Assembly: GCA_021796055.1 (NCBI GenBank)
Contig: JAJYOS010000462.1
Location: 1-5,721, forward strand
Length of the DNA stretch: 5,721 nucleotides
From: Bacteroidota bacterium
GTDB taxonomy: Bacteria > Bacteroidota > Kryptoniia > Kryptoniales > JAKASW01
Direction: 5' to 3'
In this document: piece by piece, positions 1 through 5,661 of the stretch
Position numbering within the stretch: the stretch's first letter is position 1
Layout: each line of letters begins with the position of its first letter
Notes under the pieces: generated by a model
Told to the model about the DNA's origin: nothing
The model's input: only the letters and a program-made list of their open reading frames with translations
Database searches by the model: none
Translations under genes and position numbers: made by a program

Positions 1-726
1 GCGATAGCCCTCGTCGCCATCATTTACTTTTCAATCAGGTTTAAGGTCCGGAGGCTGCTCGAGATAGAGAGAGTCCGGGCGAGGATCGCAACGGATCTTC
101 ACGATGATATCGGATCCGGCCTTACGAGGATTGCGATACTTGCGGACGTTGCGCTGCGACAGACTGCCATTACGAGTTCTACGGTAGGAGAATCCGGTGA
201 TACCGCAGAGATCTCCCCCGAAGGAGTGTTCTCGACGCGCGGTATCGTCAGCAAAATTGGGATCAACGCGCGCGACCTCGTCGACTCCATGAGCGACGTC
301 ATTTGGTCCATCGATCCGAAGAACGTTACGATAGGGGACCTAATATCGCGCTTCAGGTCGTTTGCGTATGAAATTTGCGAGGCGAAAGGGATAAGCCTCG
401 ATGTCGACATCGACAGAGAAGTGGAGATTCTTCGATTGGACCCCGGGGTCATGAGAACGCTTCTTCTCATAGCCAAGGAGGCCCTGAATAATTCAGTCAA
501 GCATTCCGGTTGCAGCCATGTACGTGTGGGAATAAAGGCAACTTCCAGGGAGTTGAGGTTCCTGGTGTCCGACGACGGGACAGGATTCTCGACAACTGAG
601 GGTCACGGCGGGCACGGGCTTGTAAACATGCGCGAACGTGCCGCGAAGCTTGGCGGTGAATTCAAACTCTGCTCTTCACCAGGTACCGGTACCTCAATAG
701 AGATAACCATGCCCCTGGTTGCATAA
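1..726 (+). CDS. Sensor histidine kinase, HisKA_3/HATPase_c type (5'-truncated)
   Basis: The frame is open from base 1 to a TAA at 724-726, giving 241 visible residues; the start lies outside the window. Residues 1-14 are hydrophobic (AIALVAIIYFSIRF) and look like the end of a transmembrane helix. A charged segment follows, then the HisKA_3 dimerisation/phosphotransfer motif RIATDLHDDIGSGLTRI with the predicted phospho-His at residue 34 (codon 100-102). A second DHp helix ends in LVDSMSDVIWSIDP. The HATPase_c domain has an N box (KEALNNSVKH, Glu160 and Asn164), a G1 box (DDGTGF, about 191-196), a G2 region (GGHGLVNMRERA, about 203-214) and a final GTGTSIEITMPL. By family knowledge it autophosphorylates on His and passes phosphate to a NarL-type regulator, and such a gene follows directly. 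The missing sensor might be a periplasmic propeller/Y_Y_Y module, common with this tail in the phylum, but that cannot be seen. A Ser/Thr/Gly-rich stretch (residues 58-75) lies between the DHp helices. Confidence 0.95.
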   Translation, partial: AIALVAIIYFSIRFKVRRLLEIERVRARIATDLHDDIGSGLTRIAILADVALRQTAITSSTVGESGDTAEISPEGVFSTRGIVSKIGINARDLVDSMSDVIWSIDPKNVTIGDLISRFRSFAYEICEAKGISLDVDIDREVEILRLDPGVMRTLLLIAKEALNNSVKHSGCSHVRVGIKATSRELRFLVSDDGTGFSTTEGHGGHGLVNMRERAAKLGGEFKLCSSPGTGTSIEITMPLVA

Positions 727-728
727 CA

Positions 729-746
729 GTACATTTGTTCAGTTGC
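729..746 (+). promoter_or_regulatory. Promoter-like element, copy 1 (18-bp repeat with TACATTTG)
   Basis: The 18 bases GTACATTTGTTCAGTTGC lie three bases after the kinase stop and recur exactly at 1504-1521. Bases 730-737 (TACATTTG) match the Bacteroidetes -7 consensus TAnnTTTG, which would place transcription start near 741 and give a leader of about 70 bases for the response regulator. I see no TTTG -33 element at normal spacing, so it could instead be a regulator site or depend on an alternative sigma factor. It implies that the regulator gene can be transcribed separately from the kinase gene. Confidence 0.5.
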
Positions 747-774
747 TCTTTTTGAACCCGTGCCTTAGGCTTAA

Positions 775-813
775 ATGCGAACAACTATAAACCCGAGGAA
801 AATTCTCGAATGA
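775..813 (+). CDS. Possible 12-codon leader ORF overlapping the regulator start
   Basis: ATG at 775 opens a short frame, MRTTINPRKILE, that stops at TGA 811-813. The stop overlaps the regulator ATG (810-812) as ATGA, the arrangement typical of translational coupling. Only a weak TAGG (766-769) precedes it, at about 5 bases. It has no recognisable function as a peptide. If translated, ribosomes ending on it could re-initiate on the regulator gene. It may equally be a chance ORF, since the regulator has its own GAGGA ribosome-binding site inside it. Confidence 0.22.
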   Translation: MRTTINPRKILE

Positions 814-1466
814 CCTCTTTGCCTCCGGACGAAGACATTATCCGCGTCACCATCGTGGAGGATGACGACGAAATCCGAAACGGCTTGTGCTGGCTTCTGA
901 ATCATTCGGAAGGTTTCGCGTGTATCGGCACCTGCCGAAACTGCGCCGAGATCATGAAGGGCATCGAGGAAAACACGCCCGACGTGATACTCATGGATAT
1001 TGGTCTCCCCGGGAAATCCGGCATCGAATGCGTGCAGGCTATCAAGGAGCACTACCCAAGGGTGGAGGTTCTTATGGTGACTGTTTACAGTGACGAGGAA
1101 AAGGTCTTCCAATCCATCAGAAACGGTGCTGTGGGGTATATTTTGAAGAACATTTCCTCGGAAAAGCTACTCGACGCCATCAGGGAAGCCTACAGGGGCG
1201 GGGCGCCTATGTCCCCCGAAATAGCCCGGAAGGTCATCCGGTACTTCCACGGTGGCGACGGCGTCGATTTGACTGCCCCCCTGTCCGAGAGAGAAGTTGA
1301 GGTATTGCAGTGTCTCGTTGACGGCCACTCATACAAATCGATCGCCGCCAAACTCTACATCAGCGTTCACACCGTCAGATTCCACCTCCACAACATCTAT
1401 GAGAAACTTCACGTCAGATCTCGCGCCGAGCTCGTGGCGAAGACCATGAGGAACAAGCTCGTCTAG
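810..1466 (+). CDS. Two-component response regulator, NarL/FixJ (LuxR-HTH) family
   Basis: A complete 218-residue protein, the usual length for this family. The receiver domain spans about residues 10-125: acidic pocket Glu17/Asp18 in IVEDDDE, phospho-acceptor Asp63 in VILMDIGLPG, Thr91 in the switch position, Tyr110 and conserved Lys113 in GAVGYILK. A linker leads to a LuxR-type helix-turn-helix at about 157-213, beginning PLSEREVEVLQCL, with recognition region YISVHTVRFHLHNIYEKL. By family knowledge it is a cytoplasmic transcription regulator that dimerises and binds DNA when Asp63 is phosphorylated, here most likely by the kinase just upstream. The start at 810 is supported by GAGGA at 795-799 (10-base spacing) and by the receiver fold beginning shortly after it. 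The gap to the kinase stop is 83 bases and contains a promoter-like element. Its targets are unknown; the repeated element upstream of its own gene and of exported protein A makes both candidates for common control. Confidence 0.96.
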   Translation: MTSLPPDEDIIRVTIVEDDDEIRNGLCWLLNHSEGFACIGTCRNCAEIMKGIEENTPDVILMDIGLPGKSGIECVQAIKEHYPRVEVLMVTVYSDEEKVFQSIRNGAVGYILKNISSEKLLDAIREAYRGGAPMSPEIARKVIRYFHGGDGVDLTAPLSEREVEVLQCLVDGHSYKSIAAKLYISVHTVRFHLHNIYEKLHVRSRAELVAKTMRNKLV

Positions 1467-1503
1467 CCCCACCATTTGATCTAAATCACCTTTCCGGCAG
1501 ACT

Positions 1504-1521
1504 GTACATTTGTTCAGTTGC
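1504..1521 (+). promoter_or_regulatory. Promoter-like element, copy 2 (18-bp repeat with TACATTTG)
   Basis: An exact copy of GTACATTTGTTCAGTTGC from 729-746, in the same orientation. TACATTTG at 1505-1512 lies 70 bases upstream of the exported protein A start, a distance like that of copy 1 to its gene (80 bases). The predicted transcription start is near 1516. A TTTG at 1475-1478 is 26 bases upstream, too far for a standard -33 box. No copy precedes protein B, so A and B may be transcribed together from here. Confidence 0.55.
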
Positions 1522-1534
1522 GCGAATAAGCGCA
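1519..1534 (+). other. Small hairpin at predicted 5' end of the protein A transcript
   Basis: TGCGC (1519-1523) can pair with GCGCA (1530-1534) around the six-base loop GAATAA. It starts immediately after the TACATTTG element, so it would lie at or near the 5' end of the mRNA, where a stem can slow decay. It is not followed by a run of T, so it is not a good intrinsic terminator for the regulator gene. Five base pairs could arise by chance. Confidence 0.3.
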
Positions 1535-1574
1535 GACTGCAATTTTCCGTCGACAGAAGATAGGAGTTTCACCC

Positions 1575-3482
1575 TTGACAAAATTGCTTACTTCGTGGAC
1601 ATTACGTGCCGTAAGGTTCGGCTATTTATATCCGGTGGCCGCAATAATTCTAATGACCGGTGCTTCAGATCTACACTCACAAATCCTGAACCCCTGGCCG
1701 ACTCCGATTGTCGGCCTGTATGACTGTGATTTGTCGGGAGCTACGATTGATTCCGTATCGGCGGCGACCGCGTTGGCCGGAATCTCATCCAGGATCCTGG
1801 CCGATCTCTCCGGTGATGCCGCCGACGGGAGCTTCGTGCTGATGAATCTCGGCACGGCCGATACCAGCGGAAACGGCATCATAGCGGATACCAGACCGAC
1901 AGTGTTCACGGTCGATTCCACCACCGACCGAAGCGTTGATTACCTGATTGGTAGCAAGGTCACGGGAACGACGGGGAGTTACCAGCTGACCATCTATATG
2001 GACGATTCGCATACTCTTACCCGGGTCGCAAGTGGTACGGCCGGCTTTTCAGGGACCTCAGATAGCGCCCTCACAGCCGCGACTGTATCAGCGCTTGCCG
2101 GGTTGCGTCCCATCGTAAACATAATCCGCAGCTACCAGGTCCAGCTCAGAAATGGGGGCAGTTCCATTTGCATCAATCCCACAATAGAAGTGACCTTCTC
2201 GAGCGGCACTGTTCAGCATGGCGGCACCGCGACGGTGACATTTAAAGTACTCGATTGCGACAGCGTTCCACTTGCGAACCGACAGCTTAGCATCAGAGCG
2301 ATCGGCGGAACATTATCGACTCAGAGCGTTCAAACGAACAGCTCGGGCCAGGCAACTGCGACATATCAGGCGGGAAACAGCGACGCGATTGGAAGTGTGC
2401 AGGCGAGCCTTTCAAATTCAACATCAGCCACTCACAGCTCGGCGAATAACGGCGGCGCGGGCATCATAAAAGTAGGATCACCGGATCTCTCTAACCTATG
2501 GAAACTGGATTTTAGCTTCAGGTATCAGTCGAGGGGCTATACCGACACCCTCGAGAGCAGTTCCACCGGAACTTCCTGGGGACAGAGCGATGAAGTAGAT
2601 GTCGCGACTGCCGGTGGAAGCGCAATCGTCAGCATGACGATCGACAGCACTGGATTCAGCTATAACGTCGATTCAACCCTCTTTGCCTTCAATAAAAAAT
2701 TCGACCATGCTCTCTCCAAAACATCTTCAATAAGTCATGACTCAAACTGTCCGGCGGATCCGTGGGAACTCTCGGGTAGTACTCAGAATGGCTCGAACAC
2801 CGGCGATTCCGTCTACATTCCGGATGTCGAATATCTGAATTACAACGGGCAGATCTCTTACCTTGTCATGGCTTTAGAAAAATACAACGGTGTCTCGGAT
2901 TCCTACGACTGGAGGAGAGAGAATGTACTGAACGTTCAAAGCTGTGAAACCCAGAGTACCTATCAGGAGGCATCCACCGACGTAGTGGGGGGGACTCTCG
3001 CGGTACTCAACCAGACCATGCCCGGCATTTTCTTTCTGTTCAGCGGCGATCCGGCGAATCCCAGCAGCATAACCGTAGTGACAAATTGGGTGCATGATAC
3101 AGTGGATTACAGTCTCGCTTCGAGCGCCACTTACGAACACTCCCAGGTACAGCTGATGGTTCGCATGGAGCCGCTATTTAAACTCACGGGAGTAAGGTCA
3201 AATCCAAGTCAGAGCCCGCGTGAATTCTCGCTTTCGCAGAACTATCCGAACCCGTTCAATCCGACTACAGTCATAAGCTACCAGCTTTCAGCGGTAAGTA
3301 ATGTCACTTTGAAAGTCTATGATGTGCTTGGCAGAGAGGTGGCTACGCTTGTAAACAGTAGGCAGAACGCAGGAAGCTATTCGGTGACGTTCGATGGGAG
3401 CAGGCTGTCGAGCGGCGTGTACTTCTGCAGGCTCACTGCCGGAAGTTTCACACAGATTGAAAAGATGGTGGTCTTGAAATAA
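1575..3482 (+). CDS. Exported protein A: signal peptide, CsgG/TolB-N-like domain, Big_1-like domain, T9SS sorting domain
   Basis: A 635-residue protein beginning at TTG 1575, chosen because TAGGAG (1561-1566) sits 8 bases upstream and the signal peptide starts there: basic N-region, hydrophobic core about residues 20-30, probable cleavage near LHS/Q36. Residues about 44-193 form a mixed alpha/beta region (PIVGLYDCD..., DYLIGSKVTG..GSYQLTIYMDD, PIVNIIRSYQ) whose pattern resembles CsgG/TolB-N/FlgO-like domains; this is a weak fold inference. Residues about 200-280 look like a Big_1 (invasin/intimin-type) Ig domain: INPTIEVTF, then GGTATVTFKVLD, then TNSSGQATATY. Residues 285-545 are beta-rich, Ser/Thr/Asn-rich and unrecognised. 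Residues 550-635 are a T9SS type A sorting domain (LSQNYPNPFNPTT, KVYDVLGREV, SGVYFCRL). Expected fate: Sec export, then T9SS transport to the surface or medium. It is a tandem paralogue of the next gene. No catalytic motif is seen; adhesion or surface structure is possible but unproven. Confidence 0.9.
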   Translation: MTKLLTSWTLRAVRFGYLYPVAAIILMTGASDLHSQILNPWPTPIVGLYDCDLSGATIDSVSAATALAGISSRILADLSGDAADGSFVLMNLGTADTSGNGIIADTRPTVFTVDSTTDRSVDYLIGSKVTGTTGSYQLTIYMDDSHTLTRVASGTAGFSGTSDSALTAATVSALAGLRPIVNIIRSYQVQLRNGGSSICINPTIEVTFSSGTVQHGGTATVTFKVLDCDSVPLANRQLSIRAIGGTLSTQSVQTNSSGQATATYQAGNSDAIGSVQASLSNSTSATHSSANNGGAGIIKVGSPDLSNLWKLDFSFRYQSRGYTDTLESSSTGTSWGQSDEVDVATAGGSAIVSMTIDSTGFSYNVDSTLFAFNKKFDHALSKTSSISHDSNCPADPWELSGSTQNGSNTGDSVYIPDVEYLNYNGQISYLVMALEKYNGVSDSYDWRRENVLNVQSCETQSTYQEASTDVVGGTLAVLNQTMPGIFFLFSGDPANPSSITVVTNWVHDTVDYSLASSATYEHSQVQLMVRMEPLFKLTGVRSNPSQSPREFSLSQNYPNPFNPTTVISYQLSAVSNVTLKVYDVLGREVATLVNSRQNAGSYSVTFDGSRLSSGVYFCRLTAGSFTQIEKMVVLK

Positions 3483-3512
3483 TTAACTGGAATAGTGAGC
3501 CAATCGAACGAT

Positions 3513-3601
3513 GGAGCTGGAACCCCGATCTGATTATGTATACGGTGATAAGTCATCTGAGGCAGGCGTCCGTCGAAACCAGAATCTCCGTTGGGAGGAG
3601 A
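3513..3601 (+). promoter_or_regulatory. Protein B leader with two competing RNA folds
   Basis: GGAGCTGG (3513-3520) can pair with CCAG (3579-3582) plus CTCC (3586-3589), leaving a three-base bulge and enclosing a nearly self-complementary arm (TGATTAT 3529-3535 against ATAAGTCA further on). The same CTCC can instead pair with GGAG in the Shine-Dalgarno tract (3594-3597, or 3597-3600 in a TCTCC/GGAGA version). The folds exclude each other, as in a translational switch. The stems are short and I do not recognise a known riboswitch class. No TACATTTG element lies in this gap. Confidence 0.25.
3593..3600 (+). promoter_or_regulatory. Ribosome-binding site that fixes the protein B start
   Basis: GGGAGGAG lies 6 bases before ATG 3607. 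The longer open frame from ATG 3511 has no such site, and would put 32 hydrophilic, charged residues in front of a clear signal peptide. The start at 3607 is therefore preferred. Confidence 0.85.
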
Positions 3602-3606
3602 CGAAA

Positions 3607-5544
3607 ATGAAAAGTTCTATTCGAGCCGTATCGACCGCCTTCATCTTGTTGCTCCTCTCACTTTTTGCTTCGCCCGCGCTTGGCCAGTCCGGCGATTTCT
3701 CCTACAAGCCGGTGGTGTTCTACTACGGCTGCGATCATTCAACCGCCGCAGTCCCCGATTCGGGCTCCGATTCCGCTTTGACTGTGGCTTCATTTTATAT
3801 CTATCACTTGATATCCCAGGACAACCTGACCCGGAAAATCGTTTTCATCGGTAACGAGTCTGCCGACACCGTCGCGGCGGACAGCGGACAGGATATATTC
3901 ATGTCGCCTCCCGACACTTTAACCCAATCGGAAGAGCGCATGGAATACTGGCTGGCAAGCAGGGTCACTGGGAGCGGTGGAGGCTACAGGTTGACTGTGT
4001 ACATAGAAGATTCATTCTCCAAAACCGTCTTCGACAGCGGCACGGCAGTCTTCCCGAGCGCTTCGCCGGGAGATATTTTCAACGCATGCAACAGCGCTGT
4101 CGGACAAATTCTGCCTCTCGTTACGAGGATCCAGGATTATCAAAAGAAACTCAGGGCCGCCGATCCTTCATTGAGCATCGATCCGCAGCTGACTTTAACC
4201 CTGTCCAAGTCGCATTTAAACACCAATGAGACGGCCACAGTGACCATTACCCTGACGGACTACGACGGGACTCCGATCCCGAACGTCACGCTCGCTCTCT
4301 CCGTACACGGAACCGGTGACGGATTCTTCACGTCCGGTAATGTAACGACCGGGTCCAACGGCACTGCCACCGCGGGTTTCAGTGCGGGGGATGTGGACGC
4401 GGTCGAGGAGTTGAGCGCGTCTGTTTTCGGCCTTCCTCTTGTCACTCATACCACAACTCAGGTTTCAAACGCCGCGGACGTGGTTGTCGGGGCGGGGAGT
4501 GGCGATATCTACTGGCAGGCAGAATTCAAGTTTAAGGCGCTGATCATCAACCTGGATAACGGAGCAAGCTACGGGCAGAGCTCATGGGGATCGAATACGG
4601 GGACGCTTGTGGAAGAGGAGACCATGAGCGGGACCATGCTCTGCGATGTGAGCGACGGAACGGGCGGAGCTCTCAGTTTCAGCCCGTTGTGCATCGATTT
4701 CCAAACCGTGCCGTCGGAAACGGTCGATGGAAGTTACCAGGTGTCGTACGAGTTTCAATCGGTCGGTTACAGTCTCACGCAGAAGGGCACCTGTTTCAGC
4801 TACAACAGTGAGACCAGGACCGAAAACGGGCCAGCGATCTTTCCGCCCGACGGGACATCGCTGATCCAGGCGAGCGCCGATACTGGACTTTTAACTACTG
4901 CGTTCGATACCTCCTGTTTCTTTATTCCCAATTACGACGGGATGTATAAAGACATAAACAGGCAGTTTGCGGCAGGCACTTGCGGCTACTTAAACTCAAG
5001 GGATACGGTAACCTCAACCACAGCGGGTGGTGAACCGGGCATCCAAATATTCGCGGGCACTCCGGGCGGCCGCATTTTGCTGGACTCCGCCCGGTGCGAG
5101 TATAAGTATTCTTTTTCAAGAGACACGTCATGGTCTCATTACGACGTAGGCGTCGGGGTCAGCGGCGTGAGTGTAAGTTATTCGTCGGGTCTTCGCGATA
5201 CGATCGTTGAGTTTGATGCCGTCTTCAAGCCGTTTGCCGCCCCCGTGACGGGAATAACCGGCAACGAATCTTTGTTCCCGAAGACATACATGCTCTCACA
5301 GAATTACCCGAACCCCTTCAATCCGACAACGACGATCAGCTATCAGATTCCCGTGGCAGGTCAGGTCACGCTTAAGGTTTACGACGTACTCGGGAGGGAA
5401 GTGAGGACACTGGTGAGTGCCAAACAGAATCGCGGTTCGTATTCGGTGACATTTGACGCGGGGGGCCTGGCGAGCGGCGTGTATTTCTACCGACTCGCGG
5501 CGGGCACCTTCAGTGAGTCAAAAAAAATGATTGTAGTCAAATAA
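3607..5544 (+). CDS. Exported protein B: tandem paralogue of A with T9SS sorting domain
   Basis: A 645-residue protein. Residues 1-26 are a textbook signal peptide (MKSSIRAV, a Leu-rich core, SPALG/Q27). Residues about 35-183 match protein A's N-terminal domain: KPVVFYYGCD against PTPIVGLYDCD, YWLASRVTGSGGGYRLTVYIED against its counterpart, and PLVTRIQDYQKKLR near the end. Residues about 191-274 are a Big_1-like Ig domain (DPQLTLTLS, ETATVTITLTDYDGTPIPN, TGSNGTATAGFSAGD). Residues 285-550 are beta-rich, diverged from A, and hold six of the eight Cys in the mature chain. Residues 560-645 are a T9SS type A sorting domain, about 58 of 86 positions identical to A's by hand alignment. The gene begins 124 bases after A, probably in the same transcript, with a strong ribosome-binding site. 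The expected location is the cell surface or medium. The shared domain order points to duplication followed by divergence of the middle region. No enzyme motif is recognised; ligand binding, adhesion or envelope structure are possibilities only. Confidence 0.9.
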   Translation: MKSSIRAVSTAFILLLLSLFASPALGQSGDFSYKPVVFYYGCDHSTAAVPDSGSDSALTVASFYIYHLISQDNLTRKIVFIGNESADTVAADSGQDIFMSPPDTLTQSEERMEYWLASRVTGSGGGYRLTVYIEDSFSKTVFDSGTAVFPSASPGDIFNACNSAVGQILPLVTRIQDYQKKLRAADPSLSIDPQLTLTLSKSHLNTNETATVTITLTDYDGTPIPNVTLALSVHGTGDGFFTSGNVTTGSNGTATAGFSAGDVDAVEELSASVFGLPLVTHTTTQVSNAADVVVGAGSGDIYWQAEFKFKALIINLDNGASYGQSSWGSNTGTLVEEETMSGTMLCDVSDGTGGALSFSPLCIDFQTVPSETVDGSYQVSYEFQSVGYSLTQKGTCFSYNSETRTENGPAIFPPDGTSLIQASADTGLLTTAFDTSCFFIPNYDGMYKDINRQFAAGTCGYLNSRDTVTSTTAGGEPGIQIFAGTPGGRILLDSARCEYKYSFSRDTSWSHYDVGVGVSGVSVSYSSGLRDTIVEFDAVFKPFAAPVTGITGNESLFPKTYMLSQNYPNPFNPTTTISYQIPVAGQVTLKVYDVLGREVRTLVSAKQNRGSYSVTFDAGGLASGVYFYRLAAGTFSESKKMIVVK

Positions 5545-5569
5545 GTTTTCAATTTGCGCGCCAAAAGCT

Positions 5570-5588
5570 TACATTTGTCGTTGAGTTG
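5570..5588 (+). promoter_or_regulatory. Promoter-like element, degenerate copy 3 (TACATTTG)
   Basis: TACATTTGT at 5570-5578 matches the core of the two upstream copies, and AGTTG at 5584-5588 echoes their second half with a small insertion. It lies 92 bases upstream of the start at 5662 in the same orientation. GTTTTC at 5545-5550 stands about where a -33 element would be (19 bases upstream of the core) but does not match TTTG well. It likely starts a new transcription unit after protein B. Confidence 0.45.
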
Positions 5589-5619
5589 TGTTTCGAAGGC
5601 GTGCAAAACAATCCAGGAG

Positions 5620-5640
5620 TTCCCGACTGAATTCGGGGAA
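5620..5640 (+). other. Leader hairpin before the last gene
   Basis: TTCCCGA (5620-5626) pairs with TCGGGGAA (5633-5640) around the loop CTGAAT, with one bulged G. It is GC-rich and is followed by AAAACTAAAGG rather than a T run, so it is not a convincing terminator for protein B. It sits 8 bases before the Shine-Dalgarno and could insulate that site or affect translation or mRNA stability. Confidence 0.4.
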
Positions 5641-5645
5641 AAACT

Positions 5646-5654
5646 AAAGGAGGT
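5646..5654 (+). promoter_or_regulatory. Near-perfect Shine-Dalgarno
   Basis: AAAGGAGGT lies 7 bases before ATG 5662 and is close to the full complement of the 16S rRNA 3' end. It is the strongest ribosome-binding site in the window, suggests high translation, and is the main reason for calling the partial gene after it. Confidence 0.8.
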
Positions 5655-5661
5655 AATTCAA

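Noticed and set aside
99..500. Reverse-strand open frame of 133 codons inside the kinase gene
   Set aside because: It is the complement of a strongly conserved kinase coding region, with no ribosome-binding site or recognisable domain; a shadow.
226..726. Kinase starting internally at GTG 226
   Set aside because: The frame is open to base 1 and carries the phospho-His motif and membrane helix upstream; 226 is inside the protein.
727..760. Terminator after the kinase gene (GTTCA 737-741 with TGAAC 753-757)
   Set aside because: Only five base pairs around an 11-base loop, with the T run inside the loop rather than after the stem, and it overlaps the promoter-like element.
771..1112. Reverse-strand open frame of 113 codons across the regulator start
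   Set aside because: Overlaps the receiver domain antisense and has no family-like motif; a shadow.
1475..1512. TTTG at 1475-1478 as the -33 partner of TACATTTG
   Set aside because: The 26-base gap is well above the roughly 19-20 bases expected for Bacteroidetes promoters.
1497..1539. Eight-base direct repeat GCAGACTG at 1497-1504 and 1532-1539
   Set aside because: Short, and it has no clear link to another signal; may be chance.
3511..3606. N-terminal extension of protein B from ATG 3511
   Set aside because: No Shine-Dalgarno, and it would bury a clear signal peptide behind 32 charged residues. ATG 3607 has a strong site.
5545..5570. Terminator after protein B (TTTG..CAAA around CGCGC)
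   Set aside because: A four-base-pair stem with no following T run; not convincing.
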